64,000 nucleotides of DNA from positions 5,630,794 to 5,694,793 of the forward strand of contig AP018280.1 of assembly GCA_004296455.1 (NCBI GenBank), read 5' to 3'. Below are positions 17,300 through 27,015 of this stretch, in pieces (the first letter of the stretch is position 1; each line of letters begins with the position of its first letter). The notes under the pieces are model-generated. The model did no database searches and was not told the DNA's origin. It worked only from the letters and a program-made list of their open reading frames with translations. This stretch comes from Calothrix sp. NIES-4101 (GTDB lineage Bacteria; Cyanobacteriota; Cyanobacteriia; Cyanobacteriales; Nostocaceae). Both the position numbers and the translations under genes were made by a program.

Positions 17300-17331
17300 A
17301 TATCTTCGACTTTTTTAGAAGTCGGGGATAT
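17300..17331. terminator. Bidirectional hairpin between the TPR gene and ktrA
   Basis: CGACTT (17307-17312) pairs with AAGTCG (17319-17324), with outer ATATC/GATAT pairing around a TT/GG internal mismatch. It sits between two convergent genes. It belongs to the same sequence family as the hairpins at 276 and 42022. Confidence 0.5.
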
Positions 17332-17466
17332 AAGTCATACATTTTTCATAAGTTAATCATCACCAAATATTCAGTTTCCATGTAGAGTGTGGAAACCAAG
17401 CAATATAAATTATGTCAATGGCAGCCTCCCCATCAGTCATGAAGAGTTGGTAATCGTCAGAATTGT

Positions 17467-18162
17467 TTAAATTGGTAAACGATTAATATCTTTATTACAA
17501 CCAATTACTACCATGAGAGTGCCCTTTTCAAGTCGCTTATCAGCCTCAGGATTAATCAAAAATTTACCATCTCGACTCACAGCCAATAAATTCACACCAT
17601 AGCGATTACGTAATTGTAACTCAGCAATTGTTTTGCCATGAAATTCATCTGGAACAATCACTTCCACAATACTATTATCTGGATCGAGATCAAATCTTTC
17701 CAGAATTGATGGTTTAGTTAAAGTTCGGGCTAAAGCTCTGCCAGCTTCATATTCTGGAAACACAACATGATCAGCACCAACACGTGTTAACAGCTTACAA
17801 TGAACTTCAGTAGAAGCCTTGGCAACAATATGAGGAACACCACCCTCTTTAACATTTAAAGTCGTAATTATACTTTCTTGAATATAGTTACCAATCGCAA
17901 TAATTACCGTATCAAATTCAAAAATTCCTGCTTCTTTGAGTGCCGCAGGCTCAGTAGAATCAAGTTGTAATGCATGTCCGACAATTTTTTCAGTTAATGC
18001 ATCAGAAACACGTTTTTCATCAATATCGGTTGCCAGGACTTGATAGCCGAATTTGTGTAGTGTTGAACATACAGAACGTCCAAAACGTCCCAATCCAATC
18101 ACGGCAAATTGATTATTATCTTTACGTAGACTGCGGAAAAACCCTAATGATGAAAGGTTCAC
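17467..18162 (-). CDS. ktrA: K+ uptake regulatory subunit, TrkA/RCK type
   Basis: A 231-residue cytoplasmic RCK protein. The Rossmann nucleotide-binding motif is VIGLGRFGRS (GLGRFG at 23-28), followed by a TrkA-C domain from about 145 (EVIVPDEFHGKTIAEL). Such rings bind ATP/ADP or NAD(H) and open the KtrB channel-like transporter. The start codon is GTG, with an AGGA site 8 bases upstream. The gene lies 168 bp downstream of ktrB on the same strand and is probably cotranscribed. In Synechocystis the KtrAB system is important for osmotic stress. Confidence 0.9.
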   Translation of the reverse strand: MNLSSLGFFRSLRKDNNQFAVIGLGRFGRSVCSTLHKFGYQVLATDIDEKRVSDALTEKIVGHALQLDSTEPAALKEAGIFEFDTVIIAIGNYIQESIITTLNVKEGGVPHIVAKASTEVHCKLLTRVGADHVVFPEYEAGRALARTLTKPSILERFDLDPDNSIVEVIVPDEFHGKTIAELQLRNRYGVNLLAVSRDGKFLINPEADKRLEKGTLMVVIGCNKDINRLPI

Positions 18163-18330
18163 AATTGTATTCCTTATTTAGGCTGTTTCAAAAATTAATA
18201 AGTGTTCTGGAAACTTATGAATATAAAATTCATAAGTCAGCTTCATTTTAGTTTATTTTAAACTTTATTTTAAACGATATTCCTACCATAAATATCATTT
18301 ATTCTGACTCATGAATTCTTATATAATTAC

Positions 18331-19716
18331 TTAACCAACAAGTAAGTTTTCTTCAGGATAATGAATGCGAGTTGGACGCGGGTCTCCTAAAATAGCAGAC
18401 ATTAATAGTAAAACTCCGACACGACCAATATACATAGTAGCAATGAGGATTAACTTAGCAGAAATAGTCACGCTACCAGTAATTCCCGTTGACAGTCCAA
18501 CAGTTGCAAATGCAGAAACCACTTCAAATAAGATTTGAACAAAGGCAACTTCTGGATCAGTTAGGGAAATTAATACTGTTGAAGCAATCACCGTTGCTAC
18601 CGAGCCAACTAAAACACCAACTGCTTTTAAAACGAGAGGATAGGCAATTTTTCGTTGATATAATAAAACCTCTTCCTTCCCTTGAAGAATTGCTTTTGTA
18701 CAACTAGTTAAAACTCGTAAAGTCGTAGTTTTAATTCCTCCACCAGTACCACCAGGACTTGCACCAGCGAACATCAACGCAATAGTAATAAACAATCCAG
18801 CATTAGTCATTTTGCCAATATCTATCGTATTAAAGCCAGCCGTCCGGGGTGTTACCGACTGAAACCAAGCTAGTAATACTTGATTACCAAAACTGATATT
18901 ACCAAATGTTTGTGGATTTCTTAATTCCACACCTAAAAAAGCAATTACGCCAACAATCAACAGAATTAGAGTCGTTGTGGTTGCCACTTTAAAATCCAAC
19001 GAAAAAACGAGTTTTTCTTGTCGTTTATTGATGCGATCGCGCAACCACATATAACCTTCTAAAATTACTCCATAGCCAATTCCACCAAGAATAATCAAAC
19101 TAGTCATTGTCAACACGACTAAGGGTGAAAACTGATAACCAATCAAGTTATCTTTAAATAAGCTAAAACCTGCATTATTCCAAGCATTAATACTATGAAA
19201 AATAGCAAACCATAAACCTTTGCTCCATCCATATTGAGGCACAAAAGCAGGTATGAGCAAAAGAATGCCCGTGATTTCAAAAATTAGCGTTGTGGCAATA
19301 ATTGAACGAATAATTTGGGCACTGCCACTCATCCCAGGTCGGTCTAATGCTTGCTGAATCGCAATTTTTTGCCGCATATCAAACTTTTTGCCAATTAGCA
19401 AAATTAAAAAAGTGGTTGTTGTCATATAACCCAAACCACCAATTTGCGCTAACAAGGCAATAAATAATTCACCCCAGAAAGAAAAATATGTACCTGGGTC
19501 TACCACTGATAAACCCGTAACGCAGACTGCGGAAGTAGAGGTGAAAAGCGCTACAACTAGGTTATTCCACTCACCGCTACTAGTCGAAAAAGGCATCATC
19601 AATAAGATAGTTCCTACTGCGATAACCGCTAGAAAACCCAAGCAAATTGTTCGAGAAACGGTCATATTCTGGTCAAAAATAAAATTATCCCAGGTTATCT
19701 TGGCTGGGTTCACCAT
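18331..19716 (-). CDS. ktrB: K+ uptake transmembrane subunit, TrkH/KtrB type
   Basis: A 461-residue membrane protein of the TrkH/KtrB family, made of four M1-P-M2 repeats. The selectivity-filter glycines are seen in CVTGLSV (Gly68), NNAGFSLF, RTAGFNTI and TVGLSTGITG. The third M2-type segment after GASPGGTGGGIKTT contains the glycine-rich gating loop typical of KtrB. It imports K+, usually Na+-coupled, with the RCK subunit encoded just downstream. It is divergent from the tocopherol methyltransferase gene. Confidence 0.93.
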   Translation of the reverse strand: MVNPAKITWDNFIFDQNMTVSRTICLGFLAVIAVGTILLMMPFSTSSGEWNNLVVALFTSTSAVCVTGLSVVDPGTYFSFWGELFIALLAQIGGLGYMTTTTFLILLIGKKFDMRQKIAIQQALDRPGMSGSAQIIRSIIATTLIFEITGILLLIPAFVPQYGWSKGLWFAIFHSINAWNNAGFSLFKDNLIGYQFSPLVVLTMTSLIILGGIGYGVILEGYMWLRDRINKRQEKLVFSLDFKVATTTTLILLIVGVIAFLGVELRNPQTFGNISFGNQVLLAWFQSVTPRTAGFNTIDIGKMTNAGLFITIALMFAGASPGGTGGGIKTTTLRVLTSCTKAILQGKEEVLLYQRKIAYPLVLKAVGVLVGSVATVIASTVLISLTDPEVAFVQILFEVVSAFATVGLSTGITGSVTISAKLILIATMYIGRVGVLLLMSAILGDPRPTRIHYPEENLLVG

Positions 19717-19814
19717 CCTGGGAGCGAAAAATACCCTAATTCAAATCAAAACACACATGGTAGCCTACGAATATGTGTATTTTATTTCTGCTTTTTCTTA
19801 ACATTTCTTAACTC

Positions 19815-20738
19815 ATGAACGCAACACTATACCAGCAAATTCAGCAGTTTTACGATGCTTCTTCTAGTTTATGGGAGGAGATTTGGGGTGAACATATGCA
19901 CCACGGTTACTACGGTGCAGACGGTACTGAAAAGAAAGAACGTCGTCAAGCACAGATTGATTTGATTGAGGAAGTGTTGAAATTTGCTTTAGATGAGGAA
20001 TTAGAGGGGGAGGAGGAAACACAGGGAGATATTTTCCCTACATCTTCCCGTCCCCTGGTTAGTGTTAACTCTGGTTCCTCCGATATTCTTGACGTTGGTT
20101 GCGGGATTGGTGGCAGTTCGCTGTATTTGGCGGGTAGATTTGGCGCTAAGGTGACAGGGATAACTTTGAGTCCGGTACAGGCAGAAAGAGCAAAGCAACG
20201 TGCTAGGGAGTTTGGCTTAGGTAATAGAACAAATTTCCAAGTTGCGGATGCTTTAAATATGCCGTTTGCAGATAATTCCTTTGATTTAATTTGGTCATTG
20301 GAAAGTGGCGAACATATGCCCGATAAAGTGAAGTTTTTACAGGAATGTCACCGTGTTTTAAAGCCAGGTGGAACAATGATTATTGTTACTTGGTGTCATC
20401 GTCCAATTGATAATTCCCCCTTAACTCCAGAGGAAAGAAAGCATTTAGAGGAGATTTATCGAGTTTATTGTTTACCTTACGTGATTTCATTACCGGAGTA
20501 TGCAGAAATCGCCCGTCAACTACCTCTAAAAAATCTTCGCACAGCCGATTGGTCTAAAGCTGTAGCCCCTTTTTGGAATATGGTGATTGATTCTACATTT
20601 AGCTTACAAGCTCTTTGGGGGCTATTATTTTCCGGCTGGAGTACAATTCAAGGAGCTTTGTCGTTGGGGTTAATGCAGCGCGGTTATGAAAGCGGTTTGA
20701 TTCGCTTTGGCTTGATTTGTGGGCAAAAAGAAAGTTAA
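19815..20738 (+). CDS. Gamma-tocopherol methyltransferase
   Basis: A 307-residue SAM-dependent methyltransferase with motif I ILDVGCGIGG (91-100), then VADALNMPFADNSFDLIWSLESGEHMPD and the motif III block RVLKPGGTMIIVTWCHRP. The pattern and the C-terminal part (YVISLPEYAEIARQL, VAPFWNMVIDS) match cyanobacterial gamma-tocopherol methyltransferases (Slr0089/VTE4 type), which convert gamma- to alpha-tocopherol. An acidic insert (about 60-87) before motif I looks specific to this strain. A second tocopherol-pathway methyltransferase is encoded at 38415-39371. Confidence 0.85.
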   Translation: MNATLYQQIQQFYDASSSLWEEIWGEHMHHGYYGADGTEKKERRQAQIDLIEEVLKFALDEELEGEEETQGDIFPTSSRPLVSVNSGSSDILDVGCGIGGSSLYLAGRFGAKVTGITLSPVQAERAKQRAREFGLGNRTNFQVADALNMPFADNSFDLIWSLESGEHMPDKVKFLQECHRVLKPGGTMIIVTWCHRPIDNSPLTPEERKHLEEIYRVYCLPYVISLPEYAEIARQLPLKNLRTADWSKAVAPFWNMVIDSTFSLQALWGLLFSGWSTIQGALSLGLMQRGYESGLIRFGLICGQKES

Positions 20739-21653
20739 GCAGGTGAGAATTCGCCAATCAAGTACCAGTTTTTTTGTATTTGTACTACTCTACTGAAAAC
20801 TAGAGAATGAGTAATTTTTCACCAATTAGCGATCGCTGTAAATTTTTGTCAGAAAATTCACATATTTGTGTTTGTTTTGTCACATTTTTTATCAGCAAAA
20901 CTAACGATATGATCATAATCTCTAGTTGAAGTGTGATAGTACAAACATCTACATTACATAAGTCAATATCAAAATCAAGGTGTCATACACCAGGGTGTTG
21001 ATTTTGATGGAATTTCCCCGTTTTTAGTTCATGCAACTTTTGTGTTCTTGTCAACGTAAAGTCTATATAAAATCAGCTTTTACCCAAACATTAACCACAT
21101 ATTGAGCATGAATTTTACCCCTAAAAAAGTTGAAACTAAACAGCCCATTCAGGTACTCTACTGTTGTAAGCATGTCAGTTACGTAAGTTCTACTCAGATG
21201 AATCGCACTGTGATCAGAGCATGAACTCAACAAAGATTTTCAAGTATTTATTTAGTACTTGAAATCACTATTTATTACTTAAAAAATAGGTGTTTTTTGA
21301 TAACTAGCAACTTTTGGTTAATATCCAGGTTTCTCCTCAAAGATAAGTTTTCTTACAGAATCTGTTTATACTATTTCATCAGGAGATAAATGCTAGTAAA
21401 TACATAATTAAGTACTGTTTGCTATCGACCAAAATACTGAGATGTGGTAGTATCACCAGTTGAAATCCGTTCCCTATGATTGTTTGAAAATATACTACAG
21501 TAAAACAGTGCCAAAATTACCTAAATTTTTAACTGCTTGGTATTAAGTGTTGAAAATCATCAAACTGGGCTGAGTAATGTTGGGGTAACAAAGCTTGACT
21601 AGCTTATTGATGCTCACAATTAAGTGGGGTTTTGATTGCCAAGGATGGATGGA
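20739..21653. other. Long non-coding stretch upstream of the metalloprotease gene
   Basis: About 915 bp without a credible gene. It contains a GTA-N8-TAC site at 20939-20952 (NtcA-like, but expected by chance in this much sequence), the strong inverted repeat at 20968-21008, and AT-rich sequence up to the metalloprotease start. A small RNA or a long 5' leader is possible, but nothing decisive is visible. Confidence 0.4.
20968..21008. repeat. 11-bp perfect inverted repeat with nested hairpin
   Basis: ATCAAAATCAA (20968-20978) is the exact reverse complement of TTGATTTTGAT (20998-21008). Between them GGTGT and ACACC form a second small stem. It lies 230 bp after the methyltransferase gene and 645 bp before the next gene, too far for an ordinary terminator of either. 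Confidence 0.55.
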
Positions 21654-24632
21654 ATGAAGCGATTAACTTGTGATGCTTTTTTATTACATGGTTGTATTTT
21701 GGGTGTCTCTAGCGCCATTGCCCTGACTATGGGGATGAGTGCTATGACAAAACCTGTTGTTGCCGATAATGGAGTGCCAGAGCAGAAGGTAGGGGAAACA
21801 GGTGGAAATAAAAAAAGGAGCGCTTTAAAACCCGGAGAAGTATGGGTTTTAGGCAAAAATAAACAGGTGCAGCCACAGGGGTTTGCCTGGGTGGTGGAAG
21901 ATGTGAAAAAAGCCAGTCAGCAACCTTTTTTACAATTGGCGAAGACTCCAGATCAGAAAAAGCCCGAAAGTAGTAGCAAAAAGCCAGGTGAAAAAACCAA
22001 GCCACCAAAACGTGATGATTTGGAATCCTTTGATGAGGTGACTAAAGATACTCAACGTTTGTCTGGATTGTTTACGCTGTATCGAAATAAAGAAAAGAAT
22101 AAAATCTATTTGGAAATTAAGCCGGAACAACTAAATAAAAACTTTTTAACTACAGCCACGTTAGAATCGGGCATTGGTGAAGGTGGTATTTACAGTGGGA
22201 TGCCGTTACAGGACTTTTTATTTTACTTTCAACGGGTAAATAATAACCTTCAGTTTGTAGTTCGTAATGTCAATTTTCGTACCCGTGAAGGCGACCCCCA
22301 AGCGCGATCGCTCGCCCGTTCCTTTAGTGATTCAGTTCTATATAATATTTCCATTAAAAGTATTCATCCAGAACGCAAAACCCTATTGATAGATTTAGGT
22401 GACCTATTACTCACTGACTTGGCGGGATTATCCTCAAGTTTAGGAGTTGCGGCTGGTGCTGATGGGTCTTATTTTGGTAACGCTAAGACTTTCCCCCAAA
22501 ACATTGAAATTGAGTCTGTGATGAATGTGACTGGTGCTGGAGGTAGCGGACCGTCTAAAAAACCAGGTTTACCCAATTTTGAAACTTTAGCAGATAGTCG
22601 TGGTTTTACCCTACGGATTCACTACAGCCTTTCCCAACTTCCAGACAATAATTATCGCCCTCGGTTAGCAGACGAGCGTGTCGGTTATTTCATTACCGCA
22701 TACCAAGATTTATCTAACGATTCTCGTCGCGACCCATTTGTTAGGTATGTTAACCGTTGGAATCTGGAGAAAAAAGACCCGAATGCGGCAATTTCCGTAC
22801 CGAAGAAACCCATAGTTTTCTGGATTGATAATGCTGTTCCCTTCGAGTACCGTGATGCCATCAAAGCAGGGGTGTTGATGTGGAACCAAGCCTTTGCCAA
22901 AATTGGCTTTAAAGACGCAATCCAAGTGCAGCAAATGCCTGATAATGCGGCATGGGACCCCGCAGACATTCGTTACAATACAATTCGTTGGATCAATACC
23001 GTCGATGGATTCTTTGCGATGGGGCCATCACGGGTAAATCCCCTGACTGGGGAAATTTTGGATGCTGATATTTTAGTGGATGCCAGCTTTGTTCGCGCCC
23101 TCAAGAGCGATTATCGTCAACTGGTACAACCGAGCCAAACCCAGAATCGAACATCGATTTCGGCATTGATGCAAAACCGCTTACTATGTGCCAATGGACT
23201 CGATCAGAAACTATTTTCCCAGGGACAAGAATCATCAAATCAACCGTCAAATCAGGGTGGATTTCTCCGGCAAATGTCCCAACTCGCAGGGGAATACGAC
23301 CTTTGTTATGGCATTGAAGCCGCCAACCAATTTGCTGTGGGCAAAATGACAATGACGATGTTACCAGCAGTTCCAGCCACCAGCGAACAAATAAAAACCT
23401 ACATTCATGAATATTTGCGCTTAATTATTGCCCATGAAGTCGGACATACATTAGGATTGCGGCACAATTTTCGTGGTAGTACAATGTTGAAGCCGGAAGA
23501 GATGAATAATCCAGGAATTAGTCATACCAGAGGGTTGACAGCATCGGTAATGGATTATATCCCCCCGAATATTGCCCCCAAAGGAACTACACAGGGTGAT
23601 TATTTCCCCAGTATTGTGGGGCCCTACGATGATTGGGCAATTAAATACGGCTACGCACCTATACCAGCCACAACAACCAACGCAGAAAAGCCATTCCTAG
23701 ATAAAATCGCCCAAGAGTCGGCCACAAAGTCAGAATTAAGCTATTCTACCGACGAAGATATGTTTGACCTTGATCCGACAGTAAACCCTTGGGATAATAG
23801 CGCCAACGTCCTCACTTATTCCCAATGGCAACTGGATAATTCTCGGCAGTTGTGGGATTTCATCAATAAGCGTTACCCCGTCAATAATGATGCTATCAAC
23901 GATGTCAGTGAACAATTTGGGACAGTTTTGGGTAATTACTTCCAAAATATTTTCTTTACAACAAAATATATTGGTGGACAATCATTTTACCGAGTTCGTG
24001 GCAGCGATCGCAATGGACGTTTACCATTTGAGCCTGTACCTGTAGAAAAGCAACGGGAAGCTTTAGCAACACTACAAAAATATGTGTTTGCTGAAGATGC
24101 TTTCAATTTCCCACCAGAACTGTTAAATAAATTAGCGCCTTCTCGATGGCGACATTGGGGCACTAGACCGCAAATGGGACGCTTAGACTATCCAATTCAC
24201 GATTTAGTATTATTTATCCAAAGTTCGGTTTTAGTCGATTTGCTATCCGGTGACAGGTTGTCGCGGATGAAAGACATCGAAATGAAAACAAAATCAGGGA
24301 AAGCACTAACTATTCCCGAACTATTTGATACTTTACAATCGGGAATTTGGACAGAGGTGATTAAAGCCAAACGTGAAAACATCAAAATATCCAGCCTACG
24401 ACGAGGCTTACAACGAACTTATTTAGACCTTTTAACAGGTATGGTATTGCGTAAAGAAGAAGGTTCCAGGCGTATTCCCGATGACGCTCGTACATTAGCT
24501 TGGTATAAATTAAAACAGCTTGAAGAAAAATTGAAGTCAGTCAACTCGAATGACGAATACACCAAGGCACATATTTTGGAAACACGCGATCGCATTGATA
24601 AAATTTTGGATGCGAGGATTCAATCAAATTAA
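21654..24632 (+). CDS. Zinc-dependent metalloprotease (metzincin, DUF4953/DUF5117/DUF5118 type)
   Basis: A protein of about 992 residues with an N-terminal hydrophobic signal segment (about 10-34) and a Lys/Pro-rich linker (about 100-125). The zinc site HEVGHTLGLRH at 594-604 is a full metzincin HExxHxxGxxH motif, followed by a likely Met-turn (SVMDYIPPN). The layout matches large predicted zinc metalloproteases with DUF5117/5118 and DUF4953 regions. It should act in the periplasm or outside the cell; substrates are unknown. The ATG at 21654 is chosen because AAGGA lies 5 bases upstream; ATG 21645 and TTG 21636 are alternatives. A possible solute-binding protein gene follows after 89 bp. Confidence 0.87.
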   Translation: MKRLTCDAFLLHGCILGVSSAIALTMGMSAMTKPVVADNGVPEQKVGETGGNKKRSALKPGEVWVLGKNKQVQPQGFAWVVEDVKKASQQPFLQLAKTPDQKKPESSSKKPGEKTKPPKRDDLESFDEVTKDTQRLSGLFTLYRNKEKNKIYLEIKPEQLNKNFLTTATLESGIGEGGIYSGMPLQDFLFYFQRVNNNLQFVVRNVNFRTREGDPQARSLARSFSDSVLYNISIKSIHPERKTLLIDLGDLLLTDLAGLSSSLGVAAGADGSYFGNAKTFPQNIEIESVMNVTGAGGSGPSKKPGLPNFETLADSRGFTLRIHYSLSQLPDNNYRPRLADERVGYFITAYQDLSNDSRRDPFVRYVNRWNLEKKDPNAAISVPKKPIVFWIDNAVPFEYRDAIKAGVLMWNQAFAKIGFKDAIQVQQMPDNAAWDPADIRYNTIRWINTVDGFFAMGPSRVNPLTGEILDADILVDASFVRALKSDYRQLVQPSQTQNRTSISALMQNRLLCANGLDQKLFSQGQESSNQPSNQGGFLRQMSQLAGEYDLCYGIEAANQFAVGKMTMTMLPAVPATSEQIKTYIHEYLRLIIAHEVGHTLGLRHNFRGSTMLKPEEMNNPGISHTRGLTASVMDYIPPNIAPKGTTQGDYFPSIVGPYDDWAIKYGYAPIPATTTNAEKPFLDKIAQESATKSELSYSTDEDMFDLDPTVNPWDNSANVLTYSQWQLDNSRQLWDFINKRYPVNNDAINDVSEQFGTVLGNYFQNIFFTTKYIGGQSFYRVRGSDRNGRLPFEPVPVEKQREALATLQKYVFAEDAFNFPPELLNKLAPSRWRHWGTRPQMGRLDYPIHDLVLFIQSSVLVDLLSGDRLSRMKDIEMKTKSGKALTIPELFDTLQSGIWTEVIKAKRENIKISSLRRGLQRTYLDLLTGMVLRKEEGSRRIPDDARTLAWYKLKQLEEKLKSVNSNDEYTKAHILETRDRIDKILDARIQSN

Positions 24633-24721
24633 CTCGTAAATTTCTGATTTTTGGCAGTTAGATAGTTAATCGAACTGCTTTTTTAATCGCATCCATTACT
24701 AAATCCCCAAAATTCCCATGT

Positions 24722-26029
24722 ATGGCGAAGCTTTCCCGACGTAAATTTTTGGCTGCGACTGGTGCAACTGCGATTGCCTATAATATCGCCAATATTCAGC
24801 AATCTCAAAATTCCACTCTGGCGCGATTAAAACCTGGTGTCTATGCAGGTTACAGCGATACACCGGAAACAACTAAAGCCATTCTCGGTTTTGTCCCAGT
24901 AGTTAGTTGCTGTCCGCTAATTATTGCTAAAGCCAAAGGGATGTTTGCTAAGTATGGTGTACCAGATGTGATTGTCCAAAAGCAGCCATCCTGGGCAGTC
25001 ACCCGCGATAAATTAATGTTGGGTTCGGCGGATGAAGGTTTAGATGGGGCACATTTGCTGTTTCCGATGGCTTATCTGATTGCCACGGGGGAGATTAGCT
25101 ATAACCGCAAAATACCGATGTATATCCTGGCACGTTTAAATCTCAATGGTCAGGGTATTTCCATTGCTAATGCCTACAAAAACTTGAATCTGGGTTTGAA
25201 TAGTGCTCCGATGAAAGTAGCATTGCAAACTAAAGCTAAATCTGGGGAGTCAATTCGCTTTGCCATACCCTTCCGGCGAGTGACAGGGGATTTCTTTATG
25301 CGCTGGTGGTTAGCTAATGGGGGAATCGATCCCGATTTAGATGCATCATTAATTGTGATTCCGCCGCCGCAAATGGTGGCAAATATGCGCGGTGGTTCGA
25401 TGGAAGGATTTTGTGTTGTCGATCCTTGGCATCAGCGTTTAATTAAACAAAAGATTGGTTATTCGGCGGTGACAAGTGGGGAACTATGGAATAATCATCC
25501 CGAAAAAGCTTTTGTGATGCGTGGGCAATGGGTTGATAAATATCCCAAAGCTGCACAAGCTATTTTAGCAGCAATTATGGAAGCACAAATTTGGTGCGAT
25601 CGTCCAGAAAATAAAGCTGAGTTATTCGAGATTGTTTCCCAAAAACAATGGATAGGTGTATCTAAAGATGTTATTAGTCAGCGTTTATTAGGTATTTTTG
25701 ATTACGGGAATGGCAGAGTTGTCGAAAATAGTCCTCATGCTGTGAAATTTTGGGCAGATAATGCTTCTTATCCATATAAAAGTCATGATTTATGGTTTTT
25801 ATTTGAAGATATGCGCTGGGGTAATCGTTCGCCAGATATGGAAACTAAACCATTAATTGATGCTGTTAATCGTGAAGATATTTGGCGAGAAGTTGCCAAA
25901 AAAATTGGTCAAGAGCAAGCAATTCCTGCAAGCAGTTCGCGAGGAGTTGAAAAATTTTTCAACGGTTTAGAATTTGACCCCGAAAATCCTCATATATATC
26001 TGCAAACGCCAAAAATAAATTATCAATAA
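24722..26029 (+). CDS. ABC transporter substrate-binding protein, NrtA/CmpA-like, Tat-exported
   Basis: A 435-residue periplasmic binding protein of the nitrate/bicarbonate (NrtA/CmpA) family. A twin-arginine signal (SRRKFLAATGA, residues 5-15) opens it, followed by family blocks GFVPVVSCCPLIIAKAKGMF, LDGAHLLFPMAYLIATG, FMRWWLANGGIDP and FCVVDPWHQRLI. NrtA and CmpA cannot be told apart by eye; nitrate, bicarbonate or another small anion is possible. The permease gene follows after 81 bp, but neither NrtC- nor NrtD-type ATPase genes are present. ATP-binding subunits may be encoded elsewhere. Confidence 0.82.
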   Translation: MAKLSRRKFLAATGATAIAYNIANIQQSQNSTLARLKPGVYAGYSDTPETTKAILGFVPVVSCCPLIIAKAKGMFAKYGVPDVIVQKQPSWAVTRDKLMLGSADEGLDGAHLLFPMAYLIATGEISYNRKIPMYILARLNLNGQGISIANAYKNLNLGLNSAPMKVALQTKAKSGESIRFAIPFRRVTGDFFMRWWLANGGIDPDLDASLIVIPPPQMVANMRGGSMEGFCVVDPWHQRLIKQKIGYSAVTSGELWNNHPEKAFVMRGQWVDKYPKAAQAILAAIMEAQIWCDRPENKAELFEIVSQKQWIGVSKDVISQRLLGIFDYGNGRVVENSPHAVKFWADNASYPYKSHDLWFLFEDMRWGNRSPDMETKPLIDAVNREDIWREVAKKIGQEQAIPASSSRGVEKFFNGLEFDPENPHIYLQTPKINYQ

Positions 26030-26110
26030 ATACTATATATTTGAGATTTGAGTCTGAGAAGTCGCCATAATTTTAATTATAAAAAATTAGATAAAGGATA
26101 ATAATTAAAA

Positions 26111-26923
26111 ATGCAGATACAACAAATAAATAATAAACTTATCCAAAGGAAAATTCTGCAAGTATTGCCTTCATTTGCTGGCATTTTTGTACTAGTAATT
26201 ATTTGGCATTTATTAAGTCTGCGACCTGATACTTCCTTACCTTCCCCAATACAAGTTGTCACGGATACTTGGGAATTAATTAGTCATCCATTCTTCTATA
26301 AAGGAAATAATAATAAAGGTTTATTTTGGTTACTTTTAGCTAGTCTAAAACGGGTAGGAATGGGTTATTTTCTTGCCGCAGTAGTCGGAATTCCGATTGG
26401 TTTTCTGATTAGCCTAGTTCCCTTAATTAAACAAGCAGTTGAACCAGTAATTCAATTATTACGCCCTGTTGCACCCTTAGCTTGGCTGCCATTAGCCCAA
26501 GCTATATTTCTCAAACCAAATCCTTCAGCAATATTTGTGATTTTTATTACTGCAATTTGGCCGATTATTCTGAATACAGCTTTAGGTGTGCAATTAATTC
26601 CTCAAGATTATATTAATGTGAGTAGAATGCTGAAATTACCTATATTCAAGCATTTTTATAAGGTACTTTTGCCTGCTACTTTACCTTATATTTTTACAGG
26701 TTTACGAATTGCTTTAGGTTTATCTTGGTTGGCTGTTGTCGCTGCGGAGATGCTTTTATCTGATGATGGATTAGGATTTTTTATTGTTAATGCTTATAAC
26801 AATTCTGATATTAGTGAGATTATTCTGGCAATATTTTATTTGGGCGGAGTCGGAATTATTCTTGATAAGTTAATGTCTTTAATTGTTACAGGTTGGGAGC
26901 GAAGAATTAAGCCAAATTCATGA
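26111..26923 (+). CDS. ABC transporter permease, NrtB/CmpB-like
   Basis: A 270-residue inner-membrane permease with about six hydrophobic segments. The typical EAA-loop region is NVSRMLKLPIFKHFYKVLLPATLPYIFTG in outline (residues about 178-205), which contacts the ATPase subunits. It follows the NrtA/CmpA-like binding-protein gene and probably forms a transporter with it. No ATPase gene follows; the next gene is convergent. Confidence 0.83.
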   Translation: MQIQQINNKLIQRKILQVLPSFAGIFVLVIIWHLLSLRPDTSLPSPIQVVTDTWELISHPFFYKGNNNKGLFWLLLASLKRVGMGYFLAAVVGIPIGFLISLVPLIKQAVEPVIQLLRPVAPLAWLPLAQAIFLKPNPSAIFVIFITAIWPIILNTALGVQLIPQDYINVSRMLKLPIFKHFYKVLLPATLPYIFTGLRIALGLSWLAVVAAEMLLSDDGLGFFIVNAYNNSDISEIILAIFYLGGVGIILDKLMSLIVTGWERRIKPNS

Positions 26924-26976
26924 ATATTTTCAGTTTGACATTAAAAATAAACTATAAAACTTCATGCTCTAGAAGT

Positions 26977-27002
26977 AGAACATGGGAGTCACCCCATGTT
27001 CT
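26977..27002. terminator. Perfect hairpin between convergent genes
   Basis: AGAACATGGG (26977-26986) pairs exactly with CCCATGTTCT (26993-27002) around a 6-base loop. It lies between the permease gene and the convergent prenyltransferase gene. No strict U-run follows on either strand, but the position suits a shared terminator. Confidence 0.6.
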
Positions 27003-27015
27003 CATCAATGAGAAA

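Noticed and set aside
20939-20952. GTA-N8-TAC site as an NtcA promoter
   Set aside because: Such a six-base pattern is expected about 15 times by chance in 64 kb, and no -10 element stands at the expected distance.
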